DNA of 64,000 nt from Bifidobacterium longum subsp. infantis ATCC 15697 = JCM 1222 = DSM 20088 (GTDB lineage: Bacteria > Actinomycetota > Actinomycetes > Actinomycetales > Bifidobacteriaceae), in NCBI RefSeq assembly GCF_000269965.1, contig NC_017219.1, positions 186,001 through 250,000 of the forward strand, in the 5' to 3' direction. The notes below the pieces were generated by a model, which worked only from the letters and a program-made list of their open reading frames with translations, was not told the DNA's origin and did no database searches. Shown here piece after piece: positions 1-8,524 of the stretch (position 1 is the stretch's first letter; every line of letters begins with the position of its first letter). The position numbers were made by a program, and so were the translations under genes.

Positions 1-320
1 ATCACGTGCCGAACTTCGGCGAATGTGCGGTGGCCATCTCGAACGCCTATAATGGCAAGCTGCTCGCCTCAAAGGTGTTCGGGTGGAAGCGCATACGCGA
101 GATCGAAGTCACGCGGGCAGCGGAAGGAGACGAGCCACCGGTGCTGATGGCGGACGGCGAATACATCGGGCATCTGCCCTTCAGGGTGGTGGCCGAGGAC
201 TGCGCACTGCGCGTGCTGGTGCCGCCGGCCGTAGCCGCCCGTGAGGTGGACTCCCGACAGGAAGTGCTTGACGCCATCGCCCGAGACGGTCGCGACCCCG
301 TAACCGGCCAGTTCGCCTGA
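1..320 (+). CDS. Diacylglycerol/lipid kinase family protein, C-terminal part
   Basis: Only the C-terminal about 105 codons are in the window; the reading frame is open from the left edge (frame starting at base 3), so the GTG at base 6 is probably not the real start. The tail has the pattern seen at the end of DagK/YegS-type lipid kinases: a beta-rich stretch ending in MADGEYIGHLPFRVV and LRVLVPP, where the DGE turn and the following proline are typical. Such enzymes phosphorylate diacylglycerol or related lipids at the membrane. The catalytic GGDGT motif would lie outside the window, so the assignment rests on the tail alone. Confidence 0.6.
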   Translation, partial: HVPNFGECAVAISNAYNGKLLASKVFGWKRIREIEVTRAAEGDEPPVLMADGEYIGHLPFRVVAEDCALRVLVPPAVAAREVDSRQEVLDAIARDGRDPVTGQFA

Positions 321-332
321 CCTGATTATATT

Positions 333-478
333 GGCTCCCCTCATTAGGCTGAGCCGTAAAGCAAACAGCCCAGTGCTGTTTATAGGCGAGGGTTCGACGA
401 TAGTCGAACCAGAAGAGAGTCAGCCGTAGGCTGTTCGCAATTGCGGACGAGCTGGCCGCGAAGCGGACTGAGGGGAGT
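333..478. repeat. Composite hairpin repeat (GAGGGGAG family)
   Basis: The outer parts pair (ggctcccctca near 333 with tgaggggag near 470). Inside are three smaller perfect or near-perfect hairpins: AAACAGC/GCTGTTT, GGTTCGAC/GTCGAACC and CAGCC/GGCTG. The sequence GCGAAGCGGACTGAGGGGAG recurs at 29.43, 31.34, 51.06, 55.85 and 57.10 kb. It lies between convergent genes, so it could act as a bidirectional terminator, but it lacks a clear T-run. Confidence 0.6.
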
Positions 479-515
479 ACGGGAGAGCGGTACCAGAGCC
501 AATGGCCGTCAGACT

Positions 516-1115
516 TCAGACGACATAGTTTTCGATATGCAGCGTCTGCGCCATGACCTCTTTGATGGTTCGGTCGCTGATGTTCGGATGCGAGCGAACC
601 AGCGAGATAAGCCCCACGATTAGCGTGAAGAATGTCTCATGGACGTTGGTGATTGGCAGACCATGCATCTGCTCGAAATCACGTACGGTGGTCTGGGCAA
701 TGTAGTCGGCAATACGGTCCGCCGCGCGGTCAATGAACTTGATATACAGTTCGGCGTTGCCATCTTGGATCATACGGTTCGAAAAGGGGCTCTCGTCGGC
801 GATCAGGGAACGGAGCACGCGCACGATGTCGTCTAATGCCTTGTTCACGTTGCCTGTTTCGCGCGCTTGGTTCCACTGCTTCAATGTGGTGAGGATTTCG
901 TCGATGACGTCGTCGAGTACTGCGTCTGCTACGGCTTCCTTGTCTTCGAAGTAATGGTAGAACAGTGAACGCGTCATACCGACTTCGCTTGCGATGTCGG
1001 AAACGGTGATTTTGGAGAAGCCTTTTTCCAGACACACTTTGCGCGCGGCTTGCACGATGGCGTCGCGCCGGGCATCGCCACGGGTGGGGCGTTTCTCGTC
1101 GAGGATATCGCTCAT
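516..1115 (-). CDS. TetR/AcrR family transcriptional regulator
   Basis: A 199-residue protein of normal TetR length. The N-terminal DNA-binding domain (about residues 12-60) reads RRDAIVQAARKVCLEKGF, then the helix-turn-helix ITVSDIASEVGMTRSLFYHYF followed by EDKEAVADAVL, which is the family signature. The C-terminal two thirds is a helical ligand-binding domain with no recognised ligand. The start ATG has a strong AGGAGG ribosome site a few bases upstream. The gene is divergent from dnaX across about 195 bases that hold CGGTTA/TAACCG operator-like repeats, suggesting autoregulation. Its target gene is not evident; dnaX itself is an unlikely physiological target. Confidence 0.92.
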   Translation of the reverse strand: MSDILDEKRPTRGDARRDAIVQAARKVCLEKGFSKITVSDIASEVGMTRSLFYHYFEDKEAVADAVLDDVIDEILTTLKQWNQARETGNVNKALDDIVRVLRSLIADESPFSNRMIQDGNAELYIKFIDRAADRIADYIAQTTVRDFEQMHGLPITNVHETFFTLIVGLISLVRSHPNISDRTIKEVMAQTLHIENYVV

Positions 1116-1132
1116 GGGTACCTCCTGACTAC

Positions 1133-1200
1133 AACCGTTATTGACACTATGTTAATACAAAGAAAGCGGTTAATAACAATAAAAATGCGGTAACCGTTGT
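1133..1200. promoter_or_regulatory. Candidate TetR operator cluster
   Basis: Three related sites lie in the AT-rich divergent spacer: AACCGTTATT at 1133-1142, GCGGTTAATAAC at 1166-1177 and GCGGTAACCGTTGT at 1187-1200. The first is close to the reverse complement of the second, and the third is a short palindrome (CGGTAACCG). The location next to the TetR start suggests autoregulation. Binding is inferred only. Confidence 0.4.
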
Positions 1201-1310
1201 CAGATGAATGTCGTTGGAATATAAAGAGTTTTCCCGATTCGGCAACTATGAGCCCGGTTTATCTTGACTTTTTATCGGTTAATTCTGAGGGCAAAGGTAG
1301 GTTAGTAGCT

Positions 1311-4082
1311 ATGGCACTTGCATTGTATCGTCGCTATCGTCCGGACACCTTCGAAGGGGTCATCGGTCAGGACCAAGTCACGGTCCCGCTGATGCGCGCC
1401 TTGGACGAGGGCAAGCTTACGCATGCCTATCTGTTCTCAGGGCCGCGAGGATGCGGTAAAACCAGCTCCGCGCGTATCCTGGCCCGTTGCGTCAACTGTG
1501 CCAAAGGGCCGACTTCCCACCCCTGCGGCGAATGCGAAAGCTGCAAGGACCTGGCCACCGGCGGTCCGGGTTCCATCGACGTGGTCGAAATCGATGCGGC
1601 CTCGCACAACGGTGTGGATGATGCTCGAGAATTGCGAGAACGCGCTGGGTTCGCCCCTGCGCGCGACCGCTATAAGATTTTCATTCTCGATGAGGCCCAT
1701 ATGGTCACGCAGCAGGGCTTCAATGCGCTGCTCAAAATCGTTGAAGAGCCGCCTGAACATGTGATGTTCGTCTTCGCCACCACCGAACCAGACAAGGTGA
1801 TCGGCACCATCCGTTCGCGCACCCACCACTATCCGTTCCGTCTGGTGCCGCAGGAAGTCATGGGTCCCTACCTGGAGACGATCTGCGACAAGGAAGGCAT
1901 CAAGCCCGAGCCCGGTGTGCTGAAACTGGCGATGCGCGCCGGTGGCGGCTCCATGCGAGATACCCTGTCTGTGCTTGACCAGCTGATGGTTGGTTCGGTC
2001 GAAGGCGTTATCACCCATGATGCCGCTGTAGCCCTGCTCGGCTTCACGCCGGAGGCGCTGATCGGTGAGGCCGTGGATGCGGTAATCAATCACAACGGCG
2101 AAGCCCTGTACGGCGTTATCCAGAAAGTCGTGGTCGGCGGATTCGATCCGAGACGATTCGTCGAAGACCTGTTGGCTCGTGTGCGTGATCTGCTGGTGCT
2201 TACGTTGGCTGGGGACCGTGCGGAATCCGTGCTGTCTGACACGGCCGAGGCCGAGGATATGGACGACTTGCACCGTCAGGCCAAGGCGTTGGGCCTGGGA
2301 GCCCTGACCGCCATGGCAGACATCATCAACACTACGTTGGGTGCCATGACCGGAGCCATTTCTCCGCGTATGCGCTTGGAACTGCTGGCCGCACGATTGT
2401 TGGCCGGCAGTGAATCAGGCTTTGCGACAGCCGCTCCCGCGCCAGTCGCTTCTGGTATGCCGCCTGCGGCTGCTTCTTCGACTACGTCAGCCGCTTCCGG
2501 TGCGGGTGCCAGTGGTTTTGCCGGCTCATCGCGAGGCGGGTTTGCCGGAGCCTCACATGGCGGATTCTCCGGTGCTGCACGCAACCAGCAAGTAGCCGCG
2601 CCTCAGAGCACCGCTTCCCATGAATCTGTTGGAGGCAATGGCCCTGTCAACGGCCTGGTCAGCGACCGACCCGCGGGCTCTCCGTCTGTGCAACCTGCTG
2701 TAGCAACTGCTGCTGCCAATGCCGGGTGGGGCGCTCCCGCCGCGTCGCCGGCCGCCCCGGCCCAACCGGTGGCCTCGCCTGCGGCATCGGATAATCGGTC
2801 CATCGACGAGAAGTGGGATGCAGCCGTCGCCGCTTTGCCGGAAACCATTCGTGAATATGTGTCACGAGACAAGGTGCCGACCGTAAAATTCGGTCCCAAC
2901 CGTAAGGGTCTGCCTTGCCTGTCGATGACGTTCGACAAGTCGCTGAGCCAGCACGCTTTCGCCTTGGCCGTGGATAACAGCGGTAAGAAGGCGGCGGCCG
3001 TGGTGATGGATGCCGTGCGCAACGAGTTCGGTGCCAATGCAGTTATTGCACCTTCTGCGGTCGCGGCGAATGGCGAGCGAGTCGAATCCGTCAAACGTAT
3101 GAGCCCGGAGCAATTGGCCAAGGTCAAGCAGCAGATTGCCATGGCCAAGGCCGGATTGGCCGCGTCGAGTTTGGGCGCGGGCCTGGGCATTCATATGGGG
3201 AGCGAGCCGAAAGCTCCGAAGCTGGCTGCAACAGGCCAAGCCGAGGATACGGACGACAGCCATCGAGCCGATCAATCCGGTGCATCCACGGCGGCGAAGA
3301 GCTGGAGTAACGATGACCCTTGGGCCAAGCCGGCTGTAAGCAACGCTTCGCCGCAATCTGCAGACGGGTTCGCACCTAACGAGCCCGCTACTACGCCTGC
3401 GCCCGAAGAACATCACAAGAAGCATGTTGCGGTTCCGGACATCAGTGATGGTGTTGATCCGTGGGCCGCTCCGGCCGCTCCTGTTGCACCCGCTGCGTCC
3501 GTTGCGTCCGCTGGGCCCACTGAACAGTCCACGGGGCAGCCAGCCGCCGCATCTTCCGCTACGACAGCTGCCGGCGCGAGCGATGATCCGTGGAATCAGA
3601 TGCAGTCTCAGGCTACGGCCTCACTGGCACTGCAACCGGTCGAAGCCGACCCGTGGAACCAGCCATATCAGCAGTCTCCTCACGATGATCCGTGGAATCA
3701 GCCGCAGTCCCAGACTCCGGCTTCTTCGGTTCCTCAGACAGTGTCGGGCAATATGTCGGGCGATGACCCGTGGAACCAGCCCCAATCGGTTCCACAGCCG
3801 GCTGCCGGCGATGACCCGTGGAATCAACCGCAACCCGCACAGCCGACCCCGAATGCCGACCCGTGGAATAGCCGGCCCCAGCCCCAGCCGAAACCGCAAC
3901 CGCAAGTCGCGGCCGAGGATGACGAATACTCGATGAGCGACCAGTCGCTCGGCGAGGCGACGGCCATGAATCTCGACGATCTGAAAAAGCTATTCGAGGT
4001 CAAAAAAGTCGAGCAATTCGCGGCAGATGATCCGAAGAACCCCAAGAACATCCAGCCTGCCAAGAAGCACTCGGATGAATAA
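1311..4082 (+). CDS. dnaX: DNA polymerase III subunit gamma/tau
   Basis: This is the clamp-loader ATPase of the replisome, 923 residues from ATG 1311. That start gives the family N-terminus MALALYRRYRPDTF; the frame is open further upstream but lacks homology there. The AAA+ domain has Walker A GPRGCGKT (about 44-51), a four-cysteine zinc module CVNC...CGECESC (about 60-80), Walker B ILDEAH and sensor 1 FATTEPDKV, SRC being replaced by IRSRT. After the collar domain comes a long Ala/Pro/Ser-rich region. The last third carries repeated DPWNQPQ-like units (about ten DPW motifs) before a short conserved tail with MNLDDLKKLFEVKKVEQF. It forms an operon with recR 25 bases downstream, the usual pairing. 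Confidence 0.97.
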   Translation: MALALYRRYRPDTFEGVIGQDQVTVPLMRALDEGKLTHAYLFSGPRGCGKTSSARILARCVNCAKGPTSHPCGECESCKDLATGGPGSIDVVEIDAASHNGVDDARELRERAGFAPARDRYKIFILDEAHMVTQQGFNALLKIVEEPPEHVMFVFATTEPDKVIGTIRSRTHHYPFRLVPQEVMGPYLETICDKEGIKPEPGVLKLAMRAGGGSMRDTLSVLDQLMVGSVEGVITHDAAVALLGFTPEALIGEAVDAVINHNGEALYGVIQKVVVGGFDPRRFVEDLLARVRDLLVLTLAGDRAESVLSDTAEAEDMDDLHRQAKALGLGALTAMADIINTTLGAMTGAISPRMRLELLAARLLAGSESGFATAAPAPVASGMPPAAASSTTSAASGAGASGFAGSSRGGFAGASHGGFSGAARNQQVAAPQSTASHESVGGNGPVNGLVSDRPAGSPSVQPAVATAAANAGWGAPAASPAAPAQPVASPAASDNRSIDEKWDAAVAALPETIREYVSRDKVPTVKFGPNRKGLPCLSMTFDKSLSQHAFALAVDNSGKKAAAVVMDAVRNEFGANAVIAPSAVAANGERVESVKRMSPEQLAKVKQQIAMAKAGLAASSLGAGLGIHMGSEPKAPKLAATGQAEDTDDSHRADQSGASTAAKSWSNDDPWAKPAVSNASPQSADGFAPNEPATTPAPEEHHKKHVAVPDISDGVDPWAAPAAPVAPAASVASAGPTEQSTGQPAAASSATTAAGASDDPWNQMQSQATASLALQPVEADPWNQPYQQSPHDDPWNQPQSQTPASSVPQTVSGNMSGDDPWNQPQSVPQPAAGDDPWNQPQPAQPTPNADPWNSRPQPQPKPQPQVAAEDDEYSMSDQSLGEATAMNLDDLKKLFEVKKVEQFAADDPKNPKNIQPAKKHSDE

Positions 4083-4107
4083 TGAGGACGAATAACGAGG
4101 AATACCC

Positions 4108-4710
4108 ATGGCACTTGCTTATGACGGCGCAATACAGCGACTGATCGACGCTTTCGGGCGGCTGCCCGGCATCGGGCCGAAGGGCGCGCAGCGTATCGCC
4201 TTCTACATGCTGTCCGCGCCCGAAGATGAAGCGCGCGATCTGGCCGAGGCCATCGAGGAGGTCAAGGCCAAGATCCGCTTCTGTGATATTTGCGGCAACG
4301 TGTGCGAATCCAGCCCCTGCCCGGTATGCGCCGACCCGAGACGCGACCGTTCGGTGATCTGCGTGGTCGAAGAGCCCAAGGACGTGATGAGCATCGAGCG
4401 CACGCGCGAATACCGCGGCCTATACCATGTGCTCGGCGGCGCAATCAACCCAATGGCCAACGTTGGCCCTGCCGACCTGCGTATTCCCAGTCTGCTCAAA
4501 CGCTTAGAAGGCGATGAGGTCAAGGAAGTGATTATGGCGCTCGACCCGAATATTGAAGGCGAGGCCACCACCAGCTACTTGACCCAGCTATTGCGACCCG
4601 TAGGTGTCAAGGTCACCCGACTTGCCAGCGGCCTGCCGGTGGGCTCCGACTTGGAGTACGCCGACGAAATCACGCTAGGCAGGGCACTGGCCGGTCGGCG
4701 CGAGGCCTAG
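4108..4710 (+). CDS. recR: Recombination mediator RecR
   Basis: A 200-residue RecR, full length. It acts with RecO (and RecF) in loading RecA at gapped DNA. Visible in order: helix-hairpin-helix [18 protein letters not shown] (about 12-30), the four-cysteine zinc finger [16 protein letters not shown] (about 57-72), and a Toprim domain starting [15 protein letters not shown] with the later [15 protein letters not shown], then the C-terminal ITLGRAL tail. The ATG follows GAGGA at good spacing. It lies 25 bases after dnaX on the same strand, so the two are likely co-transcribed. Its last four bases overlap the end of the convergent sortase gene. Confidence 0.97.
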   Translation: MALAYDGAIQRLIDAFGRLPGIGPKGAQRIAFYMLSAPEDEARDLAEAIEEVKAKIRFCDICGNVCESSPCPVCADPRRDRSVICVVEEPKDVMSIERTREYRGLYHVLGGAINPMANVGPADLRIPSLLKRLEGDEVKEVIMALDPNIEGEATTSYLTQLLRPVGVKVTRLASGLPVGSDLEYADEITLGRALAGRREA

Positions 4711-5840
4711 GCCAGCGTATCATTGGCGCTCTCGCCCTTGCGGCGCATCCACGGCCAGAATGCGCCATGGCGGATGATGCACGCGGCCCTTGTGTCGTCT
4801 GCCAACCAGATGATGAACAGTCCTGCCGCCAGTATGCCTAGACCAACACCAAGGGCGATATTGCGCGCGTCAAGCACGTCATTCGGCTCGGGGGCCGGCA
4901 TCGGAATCGCCACTCGGTGCCCGGAGATAAGCAGTCGGTGCGTGTTCACGCCGTATGGCGTACAGGTCATCAAGGTGACACGGTCCTCACCCGGCGCAAT
5001 CTTGAGCTTCGACGTGTCATCCGGCAAAATCACTGAAATGCGGTCCACTTTGTAGCCCAAAGTTTCGCCCATGACTTCGATGTAGAAGAAGTCGCCCTCT
5101 TTCACCTCGTCCAAACGGGTGAACATCAGCGCTTCAACCAACCCGCGGTGCCCGGTAATGACCGAATGGGTGGACTTACCTCCCACCGGCAGCGACGTGC
5201 CGTACAAGTGGCCGGCGCCAGAAGCCAGTGCTTCCTCGGAAGTGCCGTGATAAATCGGCAGATTGATGGACTGTTTGGGCACCCTGATTGTGCCCATCAC
5301 GCCGTTTCCGGTACTAAGCAGTGACTGGTATTCCTTGTCTTTCTTTGAGACGGAATCCTCGCCGCTGGCTTGGGATCCTCCTTGGGCGGCGGAGAACGGA
5401 TCGACGGCTTCACCCAAGATGGGCTGGCCGGATTCAGCGAGTTTCTTGTTGTATGTGCGGGCCTCCGTGAGCTTGTCTTCCGCCTGCGGATAAGGCCAGC
5501 CGGCTACTTCTTTGGCTGTGGTGGCTGTGGTGGCGGCCAAGTTGCGGTCGGACTCGAATTGCAACGCTAGCGGGAAGCAGGCCACGGCGATTGCGGCGAT
5601 CAGCAACACAATGGTGATGATGCGCATCGCCCACAGGTTGCGTTGCAGGCGTCGGCGCTCGGCCACGAGATCGCTGATATCGATGACTTCGTCAAATGGT
5701 GTTGGAGCGAATGCTGCGGGCTCGGGACACGCTGAGGAAACGTTGTCATTTGCAGATGTGGCATCCGGCATGGCCGCGTTGTTTTCCCGCATTTCCTGTG
5801 AGGCACGCTTACTTGTCGAACGTCGATGCAGCAATGCCAT
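4707..5840 (-). CDS. Class C-type sortase
   Basis: A 377-residue membrane-bound cysteine transpeptidase. It has a charged N-terminal cytoplasmic stretch, one membrane segment (about 70-90, [20 protein letters not shown]), the sortase beta-barrel with the catalytic His in VITGHRGL, the catalytic Cys in [15 protein letters not shown] and the catalytic Arg in ISGHRV. A second membrane segment lies near the C-terminus (about 330-350). The [12 protein letters not shown] block and the C-terminal anchor are class C (pilin polymerase) traits. No pilin or LPXTG protein gene is near, which is unusual for that class. The gene is convergent with recR and overlaps its stop by four bases. Substrate is unknown. 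Confidence 0.88.
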   Translation of the reverse strand: MALLHRRSTSKRASQEMRENNAAMPDATSANDNVSSACPEPAAFAPTPFDEVIDISDLVAERRRLQRNLWAMRIITIVLLIAAIAVACFPLALQFESDRNLAATTATTAKEVAGWPYPQAEDKLTEARTYNKKLAESGQPILGEAVDPFSAAQGGSQASGEDSVSKKDKEYQSLLSTGNGVMGTIRVPKQSINLPIYHGTSEEALASGAGHLYGTSLPVGGKSTHSVITGHRGLVEALMFTRLDEVKEGDFFYIEVMGETLGYKVDRISVILPDDTSKLKIAPGEDRVTLMTCTPYGVNTHRLLISGHRVAIPMPAPEPNDVLDARNIALGVGLGILAAGLFIIWLADDTRAACIIRHGAFWPWMRRKGESANDTLA

Positions 5841-6202
5841 AGTCGCCTGTTCCTTCGCTTGATCTGCTCATGATTTGCTTATACAAGACGGCCGGCCCGT
5901 CTTAGTCGTGGTTGGCATAGGTGCTGCCGCAAATGGCAACGCCGCACGTGCCACACTGCGAGACGTTACTCCGCACCAAGCCTTTCATGCAACATGCCGA
6001 CGAGGGCCATAGGGGGCAATGTAGGGGGCATAAGAAGTCCGAAAAATGCGATATGAACAACGTTGCTACGGCTGTAAGTGATGTGACTTACTTTGGGCAA
6101 GCCGTTGAGATGCAAGGGACTGCAAAGGATTGCAAAGTATGGCAACATGATAAGCCGCGGTGCCGGCAATATTTGACAGAGCTTTCAAATAGGGGGGTAT
6201 GA
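5841..6202. other. Intergenic stretch without a convincing gene
   Basis: About 360 bases upstream of the sortase gene. A 93-codon open frame at 5921-6202 has no recognisable protein features and atypical composition (Cys/His/Met rich), so it was not called. Short direct repeats of the AGGGGGCA type occur near 6010-6030. The right half becomes AT-richer toward the DUF4143 remnant, which hints at a rearrangement boundary. Confidence 0.5.
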
Positions 6203-6694
6203 ATGCATAAAGAGGGAATATATTGCCCCGATAAAAATCAGTTCATATCATTACGTTCTAAGACTGCAGTGAGAACGAGCCCAACCAGACACTTCAGCGA
6301 CCCGTCGATAGCTTGTGCGGTACTGCACGCGACCCCGGAGAAACTCCTTAATGATTTCGAGACCTTTGGCTTGCTGTTTGAGTCCATGTGTATTCGCGAC
6401 CTGCGTGTGTATGCTGATGCGCTTGGCGGAGATGTGTTCCATTATCGGGATAAGACGGGATTGGAATCTGATGCGGTCATTGGCCTGCATGATGGACGAT
6501 GGGCTCTCATTGAGGTCAAGCTCGGAGAAAAGCAGGTTGATATTGCGGCGGCCCATTTGAAAAAGTTGGCTGACAGAATTGATCAAGATCACGAAGGCCG
6601 TCCGTCATTCTTGATGGTGCTGACCGCTACGGCTGCCGCTTATCGCCGGGATGATGGGGTATTGGTAGTGCCGTTGGCCACGCTTGCTCCGTGA
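6203..6694 (+). pseudogene. C-terminal remnant of an AAA/DUF4143 ATP-binding protein
   Basis: The 163 codons match only the C-terminal DUF4143 region of AAA_14/DUF4143 ATPases: LRSKTAVRTSPTRHFSDPSI, then LFESMCIRDLRVYA, GGDVFHYRDKTGLESDAV and WALIEVKLGE, which includes the PD-(D/E)xK-like E-x-K. Full-length members are about 400-450 residues with an N-terminal Walker ATPase that is missing here. The first 16 codons (MHKEGIYCPDKNQFIS) do not look like family sequence, so the ATG is probably fortuitous at a deletion junction. Base composition is lower in GC than neighbours. It may still be translated, but it is best read as a decayed gene. Confidence 0.75.
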
Positions 6695-7058
6695 GCTCGT
6701 ATCGCGCGTTTGACCTATCGTTCTCAACCCAAAAGGAAAAGGCCCGGGCTGCGGAACCGGGCCTTGAAAAGGAGAGAGGAAGAAGAAGGTATTCAGTTAT
6801 GGGGGTTCTGCGGAAACCTCGCCGGTTTGCTTTCGTTTGCCGGTAATTGATAGTTAACCGCTCGAATCTCAAAGGATGGATGCGGCTGCCTTAAAAAACC
6901 ACCGGTGAAAACTTGAATATTTGCTGAACAACGTAGGCCATGCCCGTGTCCACATGCCGGCGCGGGGTCGCGGGGTGAACGCGGCAACCTTTATAATCGT
7001 TGCGTTTGCGTAAAATATCGACCAAACAAATCTCTAAGAGAAGAACAAAAGGACAGCA
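6695..7058. other. Leader region of the aspartokinase genes
   Basis: About 364 bases between the remnant and lysC. A strong hairpin, AAGGCCCGG pairing with CCGGGCCTT, lies at 6739-6765 and is followed not by T-run but by purine-rich AAAAGGAGAGAGGAAGAAG. After that a 15-codon frame (6799-6846) would encode a very basic peptide MGVLRKPRRFAFVCR. On the minus strand the hairpin is followed by TTTTCCTTTT and could terminate leftward transcription. A TAAAAT box at about 7012 may be a -10 element for the gene starting at 7059. No lysine riboswitch fold was recognised. Confidence 0.35.
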
Positions 7059-7823
7059 GTGGCTCTCATCGTGCAGAAGTACGGCGGCTCGTCGGTCGCC
7101 GATACCGAATCGATCAAACGTGTGGCCAAGCGCGTTGTTGAGACGGAAAAGAAGGGCAACAAGGTGGCCGTGGTGGTCTCCGCCATGGGCGACACCACCG
7201 ATGACCTTATCGATCAGGCGCTGAGCATCGACTCCAACCCGCCCGAGCGCGAGATGGACATGCTGATGACCGCAGGCGAGCGAATTTCCATGAGCCTGCT
7301 GGCCGTGGCCATTCACGCCGAAGGCAGCCGCGCCCACTCCTTCACCGGTCAGCAGGCCGGCTTCTTCACCGACGCCCGTTACGGCGCGGCCCACATCAAG
7401 GCCGTGAGACCGGACCGCGTGAAAAACGCGCTCTCATTGGGGGACATCGCCATCGTTGCCGGCTTCCAGGGCATCAACGCCAAGGGTGACGCCACCACGC
7501 TCGGTCGCGGTGGTTCGGACACGTCCGCCGTGGCACTCGCTGTGGCCCTTGGTGCCGACATCTGCGAGATTTACACCGACGTGGACGGCATCTTTACCGC
7601 TGATCCGCGCATCGTGCCTTCTGCCCGCCGCATTCCGTCCATCGATTATGAGTCGATTCTGGAGATGGCCTCCTGCGGCTCCAAGGTGCTGGCACTGCGC
7701 TGCGTAGAGTACGCTCAGCGTTTCAACATGCCGTTGCACGTGCGCTCTTCGTTCTCCCGTCGCCCCGGCACGCTGGTTGTGCCTGACGGCATTGACCCGC
7801 GCACGCTGCCGAACCTCGACTGA
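7059..7823 (+). CDS. lysC: Aspartokinase, catalytic (alpha) subunit
   Basis: This protein phosphorylates L-aspartate, the first step toward lysine, threonine and methionine. The 254-residue product, starting from GTG at 7059, contains only the amino-acid-kinase domain: [11 protein letters not shown] (residues 5-15), [41 protein letters not shown] and [15 protein letters not shown]. Most aspartokinases continue into two ACT domains to about 420 residues. Here the frame stops after [13 protein letters not shown], and the ACT part is encoded by a separate gene 55 bases downstream in a different frame. The ribosome site is GGACA, weak, before GTG. Confidence 0.93.
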   Translation: MALIVQKYGGSSVADTESIKRVAKRVVETEKKGNKVAVVVSAMGDTTDDLIDQALSIDSNPPEREMDMLMTAGERISMSLLAVAIHAEGSRAHSFTGQQAGFFTDARYGAAHIKAVRPDRVKNALSLGDIAIVAGFQGINAKGDATTLGRGGSDTSAVALAVALGADICEIYTDVDGIFTADPRIVPSARRIPSIDYESILEMASCGSKVLALRCVEYAQRFNMPLHVRSSFSRRPGTLVVPDGIDPRTLPNLD

Positions 7824-7878
7824 GCGCGGCTACAGCGAACAATAATCGTAAGTAATTTCAACCAAGACAAGGCAAGAC

Positions 7879-8445
7879 ATGACTGAAGAAGAAGCGAAAT
7901 CCATGGGCGACCTGTTCCCTGACCTAGGCCCCGAGGCGCCGGTGATTTCCGGCATTGCCCACGACCGTTCCGAGGCGCTGGCCACCGTGCGTGGCGTGCC
8001 GAACGAGCCGGGTATGGCCGCCAAGGTGTTCACCGAGCTGGCCACCGCCGGCGTGAACGTGGACATGATCGTGCAGGCCGGCGCATCCGTTGGCACTGCG
8101 GACATCTCCTTCACCGTGCCCGAATCGGCCGTCAAGCAGGTGCAGAACACGCTGCTCGACAAGCAGGAAGTGCTGGGTTACCACTCCTTTGATGTGAACA
8201 CCAACGTCGGCAAGGTAGCCGTGGTGGGTGTTGGCATGAAGACCCACGCCGGTCTGGCTGCCAAGTTCTTCCAGGCCCTGAGCGATGAGGGCATCAACGT
8301 GCTGATGATTTCCACTTCCGAGATTCGCATCGCCGCACTCGTGCCGCTCGATCAGCTCAACGATGCCGTCAAGGCGCTGCACACCGCATACGGTCTCGAT
8401 GCCGATCAGATCGAAGCCGTGGTGTACGGCGGTACTGGCCGCTGA
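7879..8445 (+). CDS. Aspartokinase regulatory (ACT domain) subunit
   Basis: A 188-residue protein made of the regulatory half of an aspartokinase. After a 20-residue acidic leader it has ISGIAHDRSEALATVRGVPN (first ACT), NVDMIVQAGASVGTADISFTV, and a second ACT around KVAVVGVGMKTHAGLAAKFF with GINVLMISTSEIRI. The MISTSEI and NVDMI blocks are the effector-binding motifs that confer feedback inhibition by lysine and/or threonine in actinobacterial enzymes. In Corynebacterium the equivalent beta subunit comes from an internal start in one long gene; here it is an independent gene. It probably forms an alpha-beta complex with the upstream product. Confidence 0.93.
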   Translation: MTEEEAKSMGDLFPDLGPEAPVISGIAHDRSEALATVRGVPNEPGMAAKVFTELATAGVNVDMIVQAGASVGTADISFTVPESAVKQVQNTLLDKQEVLGYHSFDVNTNVGKVAVVGVGMKTHAGLAAKFFQALSDEGINVLMISTSEIRIAALVPLDQLNDAVKALHTAYGLDADQIEAVVYGGTGR

Positions 8446-8479
8446 GCCACTGAGCCGCGTTTTTGCGGTATATACGACG

Positions 8480-8504
8480 AAAGCCCTCCTCACGGAGGGC
8501 TTTT
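8480..8504. terminator. Bidirectional terminator between aspartokinase and asd
   Basis: AAAGCCCTCC pairs with GGAGGGCTTT across a four-base loop. T-runs follow on the plus side, and the preceding AAA gives a short T-run on the minus side. It sits between convergent genes. Confidence 0.85.
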
Positions 8505-8524
8505 GCGATTTTAACGAGTTTCAA

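Noticed and set aside
3990..4010. Programmed frameshift site in dnaX (A-rich run)
   Set aside because: The AAAAAAG run is not in the slippery phase of the reading frame and no downstream stem was seen.
5921..6202. 93-codon open frame upstream of the DUF4143 remnant
   Set aside because: Atypical composition, no ribosome site and no recognisable domain.
6695..7058. Lysine riboswitch before lysC
   Set aside because: The conserved junction core could not be recognised; only simple hairpins are present.
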